This document shows, piece after piece, positions 54,805 through 64,000 of a stretch of DNA of 64,000 nucleotides. A program made the translations under genes and the position numbers. The notes beneath the pieces were generated by a model. The model was not told the origin of the DNA. It saw nothing but the letters and a program-made list of their open reading frames with translations, and did not search any database. The DNA is from Allobosea sp. Leaf344 (GTDB taxonomy: Bacteria; Pseudomonadota; Alphaproteobacteria; Rhizobiales; Beijerinckiaceae): contig NZ_LMRT01000014.1 in assembly GCF_001426225.1 (NCBI RefSeq), forward strand, positions 455,861-519,860. The letters run 5' to 3'. The first letter of the stretch is position 1; each line of letters starts with the position of its first letter.

Positions 54805-56022
54805 TCAATGCGCCCCGGCGTGGTCCTGGCGGCGCTCCGGCACCGGCGTGTGCTGGGCGAGATGGGCGATTGCGGCCGCGACGCCGCCTTCGCCATGCGG
54901 CACCTCCAGCGCCTGCAGCGCCATCTCGACCGCGCTCAGGCTGCCGAGCACCATCGGCACGTTGGTATGGCCCATATGGGCGATGCGAAACGCCTTGCCG
55001 GCGAGCTCGCCGATGCCGGAGCCCAGCGTCACCCCGCAGGCCGAGCGCGTGTAATCGGCGATCGCTTCGGGCTCGTGGCCCTGCACGAGGATCGGCGTCA
55101 CCGAACAGGCCCGCTGCGCGGGTTCGGGAATATTGCAGGAGAGGACCTGCCCCTCGGCCCATTTCGCTACGGCGGCATGGGTGGCGCCGGCCAGCAGCCT
55201 ATGCCGCTGCCAGACCGCCTCCAGCCCCTCTTCCAGGATCATGTCGAGCGCGGCGCGCAGCCCGAACATCAGATGCTCCGGCGGGGTGCCGCAATGGCGC
55301 ATGTAGTGCTGCGGCCCGCTGCGCGCGGTCCAGTCCCAGTACAGCGTCCGCATCGTCGCGGTCCGGTGGGCCTGCCAGGCCTTCTCGTTGGCGGCGACGA
55401 AGGCGAGCCCGGGCGAGGTCATCATGCCCTTCTGCGAGGCCGACATGGCGACGTCGACCCCCCAGCCATCCATCTCGAAGGGCATGCAGCCGAGCGAGGC
55501 GACGCCGTCGATCATGTAGAGGGCGGGGTGTCCCGCGGCATCGATCGCCGCGCGTACCGCCTTGACGTCGTTGACCACGCCGGAGGCGGTGTCGATCTGC
55601 ACCATGAGCACGGCCTTGATCTCGTGGCGCGTGTCGCGCCGCAGCCGCTCCTCCACCGCCGCGGGATCGACGCTGGCGCGCCAGGAGCCCTCCAGCATCT
55701 CGACCTCGGCGCCCATGAAGCCGGCCATCTCGCCCCAGCCGAGGGCGAAGCGGCCGCTGGCGAGCACCAGCACCTTGTCGCCGCGCGACAGCACGTTCGA
55801 GACCGCCGCCTCCCAGCCGCCATGGCCGTTGGCCGCGTAGAGAAAGGTCCTGCCGGAGGTGCGGAAGATGCCCGCGAGATCGCTCAGGATGCTATCGGTC
55901 AGCGAGACGATCGTCCGCGTGTTGAGATCTTCCGCCGGGCGCATCATCGCCTGCAGCACGCGATCGGGAATATTGGTCGGGCCCGGAGTGGCCAGCAACG
56001 CCCGGCCGTTCGCGACGCTCAT
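54805..56022 (-). CDS. Class V aminotransferase (alanine/serine-glyoxylate type)
   Basis: This 405-residue PLP enzyme starts with LATPGPTNIPDRVLQAM, the glyoxylate-aminotransferase opening. The PLP Schiff-base lysine is K198 in ASQKGMMTSPG and D172 (YMIDGVASLG) holds the pyridine nitrogen. The C-terminal part includes RIAHMGHTN. Possible substrates are alanine, serine or (S)-ureidoglycine with glyoxylate; the last is tempting beside ureide-type nitrogen genes but not shown. It is convergent with atzE (24 nt between stops). ATG at 56022. Confidence 0.85.
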   Translation of the reverse strand: MSVANGRALLATPGPTNIPDRVLQAMMRPAEDLNTRTIVSLTDSILSDLAGIFRTSGRTFLYAANGHGGWEAAVSNVLSRGDKVLVLASGRFALGWGEMAGFMGAEVEMLEGSWRASVDPAAVEERLRRDTRHEIKAVLMVQIDTASGVVNDVKAVRAAIDAAGHPALYMIDGVASLGCMPFEMDGWGVDVAMSASQKGMMTSPGLAFVAANEKAWQAHRTATMRTLYWDWTARSGPQHYMRHCGTPPEHLMFGLRAALDMILEEGLEAVWQRHRLLAGATHAAVAKWAEGQVLSCNIPEPAQRACSVTPILVQGHEPEAIADYTRSACGVTLGSGIGELAGKAFRIAHMGHTNVPMVLGSLSAVEMALQALEVPHGEGGVAAAIAHLAQHTPVPERRQDHAGAH

Positions 56023-56186
56023 AGATAGCTCCTGTCGCGCCCGCCGCCGGTGAGGGAGAAGGGCCGCGCCTCGTTCGTGTGGAAACAGATCGCCTCGGGC
56101 GACGGGCCATACCTAGCTGCGAAACCGGATTCTGTCTCACGACAAGGGCTTCGGCACCTCATTCGTTTCGCTCATGAGACGGCGCG

Positions 56187-56891
56187 TCAGGAGGTGCAGA
56201 TCGCCTCGCCGCATTCGTCCAGCGCGCTGACGATCCGGTCGAGCGTCTTCGGCCCGGGATAGCCGAGCAGCCCCGCGCCGCCGGCGACGAAGGAGGGCGT
56301 CGCCGCGAGGCCGAGATTGGCGGCGAGATCGCGCTGGGCGGAGACCATCTTGCCGATGCCGTCGCTGTCGGCGAGAGCCTCGACCTCCCCGCGGCTCGCG
56401 CCGAGCTCCTCCGCCAGCGCCAGCGCCTGCAGCCCGTCGCGCCGGCCGGGCCTGGCGAAGAGCCGGCGGTGCAGCTCATAGGCCGGCTGCGGCCCTTTCA
56501 GGCTGAGCAAAGCCGCCTCGACCCGCGCGGCCTGGACCGAGCCCGGCGAGAGGATGGCGTTGTTGACGAGCCCGACCCGAAGCTCCGGCCGCGCCGAAAC
56601 CAGCGTATGCAGATCCGTGGCCGCCACGCGGCAATAGGGGCAGTTATAGTCGTAGAATTCGTAGAGCGTGACGGCCCTGCTGCTCGCGCCGATCCAGATC
56701 ACGCCCGGCAGCGCCTCGATCTCGCTGGTCAGCTCCACCGGCAGGCGGGTATTGGCCATCGGTTTGCCGTCGTCCCCGGCAATGTCGAACCAGCCATCGC
56801 TCTGGGCCCTGGCGACGCCAGGCAGCTGCGACAGGGCGACGAGCGCGAAAGCGGCGCCGCGGATCAGAGTGCGGCGGGTCGTGACGATCAT
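56187..56891 (-). CDS. DsbA-family thiol-disulfide protein with Tat signal
   Basis: This 234-residue periplasmic protein has a twin-arginine signal (TTRRTLIRGAAF, then a hydrophobic core ending VARAQ) and a DsbA/DsbG-like thioredoxin fold with the active site C84-P-Y-C87 in YNCPYCR, and the cis-Pro region ATPSFVAGG. The inserted helical domain is about 110-170. The frame is open to 56954, but the ATG at 56891 gives the signal. It probably oxidises or isomerises disulfides in exported proteins. It is divergent from the ABC operon. Confidence 0.85.
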   Translation of the reverse strand: MIVTTRRTLIRGAAFALVALSQLPGVARAQSDGWFDIAGDDGKPMANTRLPVELTSEIEALPGVIWIGASSRAVTLYEFYDYNCPYCRVAATDLHTLVSARPELRVGLVNNAILSPGSVQAARVEAALLSLKGPQPAYELHRRLFARPGRRDGLQALALAEELGASRGEVEALADSDGIGKMVSAQRDLAANLGLAATPSFVAGGAGLLGYPGPKTLDRIVSALDECGEAICTS

Positions 56892-57036
56892 GAGGCTCTT
56901 CCGGCGTGACGGCGCGGCCCGTGCCAGCGCAGCCGGGTTCAACAATCCGATCATGTCTTTTTTGCAATGTGCGGGCGGGGTGTCCGACGTGCGGATTCGC
57001 CCAACCGGCTCTGTCCTGCATTGGCTGCATAGGCAG

Positions 57037-57065
57037 TTGACACTGCTGCAGAGGTCAGTGCAGCA
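57037..57065 (+). promoter_or_regulatory. TTGACA box with overlapping palindrome upstream of the ABC operon
   Basis: TTGACA (57037-57042) is a perfect minus-35 box. Directly after it TGCTGCA (57044-57050) and TGCAGCA (57059-57065) form a perfect 7-bp inverted repeat with an 8-nt spacer, where a repressor could block RNA polymerase. No clear minus-10 stands at the right distance; an AT-rich CTATAAAAATAG is farther down at 57087-57098. Confidence 0.45.
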
Positions 57066-57118
57066 TCGGCGCGGGAAATTAGAAAACTATAAAAATAGCA
57101 ACGGGATGAGGCGCGTAT

Positions 57119-57875
57119 ATGGTCGGTGGCGACGTCATTTTGTCGACCTCGGGTCTGACCAAGGAGTTCGGTGGCTTCACTGCCGTCAACGGGGTTGATC
57201 TGCAAGTCAAGCGCGGCACTATTCACGCATTGATCGGCCCCAACGGAGCCGGCAAAACGACTTGCTTCAATCTGCTGACGAAGTTCCTGGCGCCGACGAG
57301 CGGCGCGATTATCTACAACGGACGCGACATCACCCGCGAAAAGCCCGCCGAGATCGCCAGGCTCGGGCTGGTCAGGTCGTTCCAGATCTCGGCCGTCTTC
57401 CCGCAGCTCTCGGTGCTGACCAATGTCCGCATCGCGCTGCAGCGCAAGCGCGGCGATTCCTTCGATTTCTGGCGCTCCGAAGAGGTTCTGCGGCCGCTCG
57501 ACGAGGAGGCGATGCGCCTGCTCGAGGCCGTCGGCCTGTCCTCCTTCGCGGCTCTGCCGGCGGTGGAATTGTCCTATGGACGCAAGCGCGCGCTCGAAAT
57601 CGCCACGACCCTCGCCCTCGACCCGGAGATGATGCTGCTCGACGAGCCGATGGCCGGCATGGGGCGCGAGGATGTCGAGCGGATCGAGGCGCTGATCCGG
57701 AAGGTGGCGGCGAACCGCACCATCCTGATGGTCGAGCATAACCTCTCGGTGGTGGCCTCGCTCTCGGACCGGATCACGGTGCTGGCGCGCGGCCAGGTCC
57801 TGGCGGAGGGCGACTACGCCGCCGTCTCGACCAATCCGCTCGTGGTCGAAGCCTATATCGGGTCCGGAGGCGGCC

Positions 57876-57886
<11 letters not shown>
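57119..57886 (+). CDS. livG: ABC transporter ATPase, LivG type
   Basis: This 255-residue ATPase belongs to the branched-chain-amino-acid (HAAT) family of importers. Walker A GPNGAGKT is at 40-47, the signature is the variant LSYGRKRALEIA (canonical LSYGxQR), Walker B is MLLDEPMAGM, and the family tail AEGDYAAVSTNPLVVEAYIG is present. The ATG at 57119 is the first of the operon livG-livF-SBP-livH-livM. It overlaps livF by 11 nt. The substrate is unknown. Confidence 0.92.
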
Positions 57887-58637
<751 letters not shown>

Positions 58638-58698
58638 ACCGCGGCCCCCCAATAAGAACCACGTCGAAATCGACGATCATCTCACGGGAGAGAACACC

Positions 58699-59904
58699 AT
58701 GACCTTCAAGACGCTTCTCGCAACGACCGCCTTCGCGGCCCTGCTCGCCTCGCCCGCCGTGGCGCAGCAGCTTTCGATCAAGATCGGCGTGATGAACGAC
58801 CGCTCCGGCCTCTATGCCGATCTCACCGGCGAGGGCTCCGCCGTGGCGGCCAGGCTCGCCGTCGAGGATTTCAAGGCCGCCGAAAAGGGGCTGAAGGTCG
58901 AGGTCGTCTCGGCCGACCACCAGAACAAGCCCGATGTCGGCTCCAACATCGCCCGGCAATGGTATGATCAGGACGGTGTCGACGTCATCGCCGACGTGCC
59001 GACCTCCTCGGTCGCGCTGGCGATCAACCAGATCACCAAGGACAAGAACAAGGTGTTCCTGAATTCGGGAGCCGCCACCTCCGATCTCACCGGCAAGGCC
59101 TGCTCCCCCAACACCGTCCACTGGACCTACGACACCTATGCCCTCGCCAACGGCACCGGCGGCGCGATGGTCAAGGCCGGCGGCGACAGCTGGTACTTCC
59201 TGACGGCGGATTACGCCTTCGGCCATGCGCTGGAGCGCGACACCTCCGCGGTAGTGGTGAAGAATGGCGGCAAGGTGCTGGGCGCGGTGCGCACCCCCTT
59301 CCCGGGCACGGATTTCTCGTCCTTCCTGCTGCAGGCGCAAGCGTCCAAGGCCAAGGTCATCGGCCTCGCCAATGCCGGCGGCGACACCATCAACTCGATC
59401 AAGCAGGCCGGCGAGTTCGGCATCACCCAGGGCGGGCAGAAGCTCGCGGGGCTGCTGGTCTTCGTCACCGACGTGCATGCGCTCGGCCTGCAGACGGCGC
59501 AGGGTCTGGTGCTGACGGAATCCTTCTACTGGGATCGCGACGAGGGCACCCGCGCCTGGTCGCAGCGTTTCGCCAAGGCGCATAACGGCAACATGCCCTC
59601 CATGGTGCAGGCCGGCGTCTATGGCGCCGTGCTGCACTACCTCAAGGCGGTGGCCGAGCTGAAGTCGAAGGATCCGGCCGCGGTCATGGCCAAGATGAAG
59701 GAGCTGCCGACCGACGATCCGCTGTTCGGCAAGGGCACGATCCGCGCCGACGGGCGCAAGATGCACCCGATGTATCTCTACGAGGTCAAGAAGCCGGCGG
59801 AATCCAAGGCGAAATGGGATTACTACAAGCAGGTCGCCGTGCTGCCGGCGGAGCAGGCCTTCCGCCCGCTCTCGGAAAGCGAATGCCCGCTGGTCAAGAA
59901 ATAG
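58699..59904 (+). CDS. ABC transporter substrate-binding protein (Liv/HAAT family)
   Basis: This 401-residue periplasmic protein has a signal peptide (MTFKTLLATTAFAALLASPA, cleaved after VAQ, about residue 21). The type I binding fold follows: IGVMNDRSGLYADLTGEGS, a family opening, then two lobes. The C-terminal CPLVKK is typical of a subgroup whose ligands are not simply leucine; aromatic acids or amides are possible. The ATG at 58699 follows GGGAGAG. It is followed by a strong hairpin. Confidence 0.88.
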   Translation: MTFKTLLATTAFAALLASPAVAQQLSIKIGVMNDRSGLYADLTGEGSAVAARLAVEDFKAAEKGLKVEVVSADHQNKPDVGSNIARQWYDQDGVDVIADVPTSSVALAINQITKDKNKVFLNSGAATSDLTGKACSPNTVHWTYDTYALANGTGGAMVKAGGDSWYFLTADYAFGHALERDTSAVVVKNGGKVLGAVRTPFPGTDFSSFLLQAQASKAKVIGLANAGGDTINSIKQAGEFGITQGGQKLAGLLVFVTDVHALGLQTAQGLVLTESFYWDRDEGTRAWSQRFAKAHNGNMPSMVQAGVYGAVLHYLKAVAELKSKDPAAVMAKMKELPTDDPLFGKGTIRADGRKMHPMYLYEVKKPAESKAKWDYYKQVAVLPAEQAFRPLSESECPLVKK

Positions 59905-59915
59905 CATCTGGCATG

Positions 59916-59941
59916 GCGCCCTCCGCTGCTGCGGGGGGCGC
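59916..59941 (+). other. Intercistronic stem-loop after the binding-protein gene
   Basis: GCGCCCTCCGC (59916-59926) pairs with GCGGGGGGCGC (59931-59941) around TGCT, 11 pairs with one G-U. There is no T-run. Hairpins in this position often protect the 5' part of the mRNA and raise binding-protein output over the permeases. Confidence 0.6.
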
Positions 59942-59973
59942 GTCCGGCACCCTAGGTTCAGGCTGAGAGACGC

Positions 59974-60861
59974 ATGTTCGAGCTGCTTGGAATTCCGCCG
60001 CAAGCCCTGTTCGGGCAGGTTCTGCTCGGGCTGATCAACGGCTCGTTCTACGCTATCCTCAGCCTCGGCCTGGCCGTGATCTTCGGCCTGCTCAACATCA
60101 TCAACTTCACCCATGGCGCCCAGTATATGATGGGCGCCTTCGTGGCCTGGATGTGCCTGAACTATCTCGGCATCAATTACTGGGCGGCGCTGCTGCTGGC
60201 GCCGATCATCGTCGGCGCCACCGGCATCGCCATCGAGCGGCTGCTGATCAAGCGCATCGCCCATGTCGACCATCTCTACGGCCTGCTGCTGACCTTCGGC
60301 CTGGCGCTGATCATCCAGGGCCTGTTCCGCAACGGCTACGGCTCGTCGGGGCTCGCCTATCAGATCCCGCCCGAGCTGCGCGGCGGCCAGAATCTCGGCT
60401 TCATGTTCCTGCCGAATTACCGCGCCTGGGTGGTGGTGGCCTCGCTCGCCGTCTGCCTCGCGACCTGGTTCCTGATCGAGAAGACGCGCCTCGGCGCCTA
60501 TCTCAGGGCCGCCACCGAGAACCCGACCCTGACCCAGGCCTTCGGCATCAACGTCCCGCTGATGGTGACGCTGACCTATGGCTTCGGGGTCGCGCTCGCC
60601 GCCTTCGCCGGCGTGCTGGCGGCGCCGATCTATTCGGTCAATCCGAACATGGGCGCCGATCTGATCATCGTCGTCTTCGCCGTCGTCGTGATCGGCGGCA
60701 TGGGCTCGATCCTGGGCTCGATCATCACCGGCTTCGGGCTGGGCCTGATCGAGGGGCTGACCAAGGTGTTCTACCCCGAGGCCTCGGCCACGGTGATCTT
60801 CATCATCATGGTGCTGGTCCTGCTGGTGAAGCCGCAGGGCCTGTTCGGGCGGGCGACCTGA
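59974..60861 (+). CDS. livH: ABC transporter permease, LivH type
   Basis: This 295-residue inner-membrane permease has eight or so hydrophobic helices. The opening LGLINGSFYAILSLGLAVIF and NIINFTHGAQYMMGAF are LivH signatures, and GGMGSILGSIITGFGLGLIE is the EAA-like loop that meets the ATPase. The ATG at 59974 is 69 nt after the binding-protein stop. livM starts after an 84-nt gap. Confidence 0.93.
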   Translation: MFELLGIPPQALFGQVLLGLINGSFYAILSLGLAVIFGLLNIINFTHGAQYMMGAFVAWMCLNYLGINYWAALLLAPIIVGATGIAIERLLIKRIAHVDHLYGLLLTFGLALIIQGLFRNGYGSSGLAYQIPPELRGGQNLGFMFLPNYRAWVVVASLAVCLATWFLIEKTRLGAYLRAATENPTLTQAFGINVPLMVTLTYGFGVALAAFAGVLAAPIYSVNPNMGADLIIVVFAVVVIGGMGSILGSIITGFGLGLIEGLTKVFYPEASATVIFIIMVLVLLVKPQGLFGRAT

Positions 60862-60945
60862 TGGTCGCTTCGCCGTCTTCGCGGGTGCCGTGCCGCCTGC
60901 CCCTATCGCTTCGCGACCCCGCGCCGCCGGGTGGAGGAACTGACC

Positions 60946-61935
60946 ATGGCCGATCTGTCCGTCGAGGCGCCCGCCGGAGGGCTAGCGCTGGAAGAGACCA
61001 ACCGCAGCACCGAGCGCCTGCACAAGGCGATCATGATCGGCATCGCGCTCAGCCTGCTGGTCGCGCCCTTCGTGCTCTATCCCGTCTTCGTCATGAAGGT
61101 CCTGTGCTTCGCGCTGTTCGCGCTCGCCTTCAACCTGCTGCTCGGCTATGGCGGGCTGCTCTCCTTCGGCCACGCCGCCTATTTCGGTATGGCGAGCTAT
61201 GTCTCGGCCTATGCCGCCAAGATCTGGGGGCTCGATCCGGCGCTGGCGATCGTCGCGGGGACGCTGGTCGCCGCCCTGCTCGGCCTGGTCTTCGGCGCGC
61301 TGGCGATCCGCCGCCAGGGCATCTATTTCGCGATGATCACGCTGGCACTGTCGCAGATGGTGTTCTTCTTCTCGCTGCAGACGCCGCAATTCACCGGCGG
61401 CGAGGACGGCATCCAGGCCGTGCCGCGCGGCAAGCTGCTCGGCCTGATCGATCTCGCCGATGATCGCACTTTGTATTTCGTCGTCGCCGCGATTTTCATG
61501 GGCGGGCTGCTGCTGATCTACCGCATCATCCATTCGCCCTTCGGCCAGGTCTGCAAGGCGATCCGCGACAACGAGCCCCGCGCCATCTCGCTCGGCTATC
61601 GCGCCAACCAGTACAAGCTCGCGGTCTTCGTCCTGTCGGCCGGGCTGGCCGGGCTGGCTGGGGCGACGAAGGCGATCGTCTTCCAGCTGGCCTCGCTGAC
61701 CGATGTGCACTGGTCGATGTCGGGCGAGGTGGTGCTGATGACGCTGGTCGGCGGCCTCGGAACCGTCTTCGGTCCGATCGTCGGCGCGCTGGTCATCGTC
61801 TCGATGCAGAACTACCTCGCCGGCCTCGGCTCCTGGGTGCTCGTGGTCCAGGGCGTGATCTTCGTCGTCTGCGTGCTGCTCTTCCGGGAAGGCATCGTCG
61901 GGGTCATCGCCAAGCGCATCGGCAAGGGGCTCTGA
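60946..61935 (+). CDS. livM: ABC transporter permease, LivM type
   Basis: This 329-residue second permease shows NLLLGYGGLLSFGHAAYFGM, FGALAIRRQGIYFAMITLAL and SMSGEVVLMTLVGGLGTVFG, all LivM signatures. A GTG at 60931 is in frame, but GGAGG at 60933-60937 is well placed for the ATG at 60946. It is the last gene of the importer operon. Together with livH it forms the channel. Confidence 0.93.
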   Translation: MADLSVEAPAGGLALEETNRSTERLHKAIMIGIALSLLVAPFVLYPVFVMKVLCFALFALAFNLLLGYGGLLSFGHAAYFGMASYVSAYAAKIWGLDPALAIVAGTLVAALLGLVFGALAIRRQGIYFAMITLALSQMVFFFSLQTPQFTGGEDGIQAVPRGKLLGLIDLADDRTLYFVVAAIFMGGLLLIYRIIHSPFGQVCKAIRDNEPRAISLGYRANQYKLAVFVLSAGLAGLAGATKAIVFQLASLTDVHWSMSGEVVLMTLVGGLGTVFGPIVGALVIVSMQNYLAGLGSWVLVVQGVIFVVCVLLFREGIVGVIAKRIGKGL

Positions 61936-62078
61936 GCGAAATTCTGAACCGGCGATTCCGCTGCTCGGGTTGATCAGGCTCAATGTGGAAGCCGCGCCTG
62001 CGGCCCATGCTGTCGATGTGCTGGATTCGCAAAATCCGCGCATGAGGCGATCTCCGCCTCGAAGCCGGGGATGGCGCG

Positions 62079-62489
62079 ATGGCGATGCTGCGGGACGGAC
62101 GAGACGAGCGCGGAGCTCCTGGCGGCTTCGGAACCGGAGCGGCGGCGCTGCTGCTCCTATGTCTCGCCGCTTCCCCGGCCGCCGCGATGCCGGCCGATGC
62201 GCAGAGGCCGGAGAACCGCGCCAGCGCCAAGATCGGCGAGGGCGTCGCCAAACAATATTGCAGTGGCTGCCACGCGATCGGCAGGACCGGCCGCAGCCCC
62301 AACCGGCGGGCGCCGCGCTTCCCGCTGATCGCCGAGCGCTATCCAGACGGCAATCCGGCGCCGGTGCTGATCGACGGCACGGTGGTCCGCCATCCCGGCA
62401 TGCCGGAATTCCGTCTTCTGGAGCATGAGACCGACGGTCTCGTCGCCTATATCCGCCGGATTTCGCGCCGCTGGCAGCCGGCCCGGTGA
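62079..62489 (+). CDS. Small c-type cytochrome
   Basis: This 136-residue protein has a hydrophobic signal segment (about 18-37) and one haem site, C61-S-G-C64-H65 in YCSGCHAIG. M108 in HPGMPEF is the likely second haem ligand. ATGs at 62079 and 62085 are both possible. It lies 143 nt after livM and 60 nt before another cytochrome. It probably carries electrons in the periplasm; the partner enzyme is not in the window. Confidence 0.8.
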   Translation: MAMLRDGRDERGAPGGFGTGAAALLLLCLAASPAAAMPADAQRPENRASAKIGEGVAKQYCSGCHAIGRTGRSPNRRAPRFPLIAERYPDGNPAPVLIDGTVVRHPGMPEFRLLEHETDGLVAYIRRISRRWQPAR

Positions 62490-62549
62490 CGGCGAGGTGA
62501 AGCGCGCCAGCGCGGCTGTCCGCACCGGCGCCGAAGGGGAGTGAAGGCC

Positions 62550-62876
62550 ATGAGGCTCGAACGCATGCACCTCGTCGTGATGGGCTTCGCGCTGGCCTCA
62601 GCTCTGCCCGCAGCCGCGCAGACCGCCGGCGATGCCCGGCAGGGTCGGGAGGTCGCCGCCACGCTCTGCGCGCAGTGCCATCGCCTGGATGCGGCCGCCC
62701 GCGACCAGCGCCGCTCGCCTCCCGATTTCGCCGCCATCGCCGACATGGCCTCGACCACGGCGACGGCGCTGCGCGTCTTCCTGCAGACGCCCCATGGCGA
62801 CATGCCGCGCTACCAGCTCAGCCCGGTGGAGATGGACGACGTCATCGCCTTCATCCTGAGCCTGCGCCGCCCTTGA
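62550..62876 (+). CDS. Small c-type cytochrome
   Basis: This 108-residue protein has a signal peptide (residues 1-24, ending AAAQ) and haem site C40-A-Q-C43-H44 in LCAQCHRLD, with M85 in HGDMPRYQ as probable second ligand. A GTG at 62541 is in frame; GAAGGGGAG upstream fits the ATG at 62550 better. Same direction as the previous cytochrome, so probably one transcript. The two are only distantly alike. Confidence 0.82.
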   Translation: MRLERMHLVVMGFALASALPAAAQTAGDARQGREVAATLCAQCHRLDAAARDQRRSPPDFAAIADMASTTATALRVFLQTPHGDMPRYQLSPVEMDDVIAFILSLRRP

Positions 62877-63125
62877 CTCCCGAGGCGGTTTTCCCGCATC
62901 TGAATATGACGTTACGGGAGATGCACGCTTTCGGCTGACTCCGACACCGCGTCGCCGGTCCGTGGCTGGGAGCCTCGCTATCTCGGCGGTCGAGCGCGGA
63001 GTCATGTCGATGCGGCATGCACCCTATCCAGCCATGAGGTTTGCGCCGCGGCCGTCGGGGACTAACGTCCCGGCCGGCGGGGGCCACTCAGAGGCGGGAC
63101 GATCCGCCGAATTAGGGGAGCGCCG

Positions 63126-64000
63126 ATGACGAGCCGCCGCCTTTTCCTTTCCGGCCTGGTCGCAGCACCGGCCTTGCTGCGGGCGGCTCCGGCCGCTGCG
63201 GCGCCGCGGCGGGTGACGGTGGCCTCGCTGCTCGGCGAGGACAAGCCGGAGACGATGGTCTGGCGCCATATCGCCGAGATTCTAGAGCGCACCGCCCCGG
63301 GTCGCTTCGACCTGCGCATCGTGGCCAACGCGGCGCTGGGAGGCGAGAAGGAGGTGGCCGAGGGCATGCGGCTCGGTTCGGTTCAGGCCTCCCTGTCCAC
63401 CACCTCCTCCCTGTCGAGCTGGGTACCGGCCGGCCAGATCCTCGATCTGCCCTTCCTGTTCAGGGATGCCGCGCATCTGCGCCGGGTTCTCGACGGGCCG
63501 CTGGGAGAGGAGCTGCGGGGCCTCTACGCGGCGCAGGGCTTCGTCGTCCTGGGCTTCATCAACTACGGCGCGCGGCATCTGCTCACCCGGGAGCCCGTCA
63601 CCACGCCGGACGGCATCAGGGGCAAGCGCATCCGCGTCATCCAGAGCCCGCTGCATACCGAGCTCTGGTCCGGCTTCGGGGCGTTCCCGACGCCGATCCC
63701 CATCCCCGAAACCTATAACGCCCTGAAATCCGGGGTGGTCGACGCGATGGACCTGACCAAATCCGCCTATGTCGGCTTCAGGCTGCACGAGGTCGTGCCC
63801 TGCCTGACCGAGACCGGGCATATCTGGGCCTCGGGCGTCGTCGCCGTCGCCGGGAGCTTCTGGCAGAGCCTTCCGCAGGAGGACCGCGCCGCCTTCGCCG
63901 CGGCGGCGCAGGAGGGGGCACGGCATTTCGACGGGCTGATCCTGCGTGACGAGACCGTCTCGATGGCGCGCGCCAAAGCCGAGGGCGGCCAGGTGTTCCG
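63126..64000 (+). CDS. TRAP transporter substrate-binding protein, DctP type (cut by window end)
   Basis: The first 291 or so residues are visible. A twin-arginine-type signal (SRRLFLSGLVAAPALL) is followed by the DctP fold. Features include LPFLFRDAAHLRRVLDGPLG and GIRGKRIRVIQSP, where the family arginine that binds a carboxylate ligand resides, and ETYNALKSGVVDAMDLTKSA. The permease genes should lie beyond the right edge. Ligands are typically C4-dicarboxylates or other organic acids; the specific one is unknown. ATG at 63126. Confidence 0.92.
   Translation, partial: MTSRRLFLSGLVAAPALLRAAPAAAAPRRVTVASLLGEDKPETMVWRHIAEILERTAPGRFDLRIVANAALGGEKEVAEGMRLGSVQASLSTTSSLSSWVPAGQILDLPFLFRDAAHLRRVLDGPLGEELRGLYAAQGFVVLGFINYGARHLLTREPVTTPDGIRGKRIRVIQSPLHTELWSGFGAFPTPIPIPETYNALKSGVVDAMDLTKSAYVGFRLHEVVPCLTETGHIWASGVVAVAGSFWQSLPQEDRAAFAAAAQEGARHFDGLILRDETVSMARAKAEGGQVF

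Noticed and set aside
57060-57066. Minus-10 box paired with the TTGACA at 57037
   Set aside because: The bases at 17-18 nt spacing (CAGCAT) match TATAAT poorly, so I report only the minus-35 and palindrome.

Overview
The window reads as chromosomal DNA of a high-GC alphaproteobacterium. The evidence is gene order: a ppiD-trpE-trpG-trpD operon, a 14-gene nuo operon (nuoA to nuoN) followed by birA, a ribonuclease J gene, methylmalonyl-CoA epimerase and a DUF1467 gene, and opgGH. These layouts are typical of the Hyphomicrobiales (Rhizobiales). A Bosea-like genus is my best guess, but that is inference. No rRNA, tRNA or CRISPR array was seen.

Layout. (1) 1-4610, minus strand: ppiD then trpE, trpG and the first 131 codons of trpD, cut by the window edge. 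(2) 4.8-9.9 kb: tpiA, secG with a good intrinsic terminator, pyrG, an unassigned protein, a glyoxalase-like protein and a DUF350 membrane protein. (3) 9.9-13.6 kb, minus: opgG-opgH for osmoregulated periplasmic glucans. (4) 13.9-25 kb: glmU and glmS (UDP-GlcNAc supply), DUF454 and DUF502 membrane proteins, recG, sdhE, mfd and a 69-residue protein. (5) 25.2-26.2 kb, minus: an HdeB-like and an M15-type peptidase-like secreted protein. (6) 26.4-46 kb: the complete nuo operon for respiratory complex I, then birA, rnj, mce, a RidA-family gene and DUF1467. (7) 46.0-50.5 kb: an unusually AT-rich stretch and a 1300-residue subtilisin-type autotransporter, which looks like an insertion into a conserved gene order. 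(8) 50.5-54.8 kb: divergent nitrogen-salvage genes (allophanate hydrolase; biuret-hydrolase-like enzyme, AtzG-like subunit and AtzE-type amidase). (9) 54.8-62 kb: a class V aminotransferase, a DsbA-like protein and a complete five-gene Liv-type ABC importer. (10) 62-64 kb: two small cytochromes c and a TRAP substrate-binding protein cut by the window end.

The most unusual structure lies inside the nuo operon. Between nuoC and nuoD sits a compact 439-bp cassette: a gene for a four-helix-bundle protein of the 23S rRNA intervening-sequence family, bounded by a 29-bp inverted repeat (27 of 29 positions match) built of heptamer repeats. Removing it would leave nuoC and nuoD 16 nt apart, a normal operon junction. 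Two more heptamer-built palindromes without a gene lie between nuoD and nuoE and between nuoI and nuoJ. In the polycistronic transcript these would fold into long stem-loops, much as rRNA intervening sequences do. I read this as a small mobile element family living in mRNA spacers; this is inference from structure.

Functional links: glmS and glmU act in one pathway; sdhE and nuo serve respiration; the allophanate/biuret genes and the neighbouring importer may form a nitrogen-scavenging unit, although the substrate of the importer cannot be read from sequence alone.
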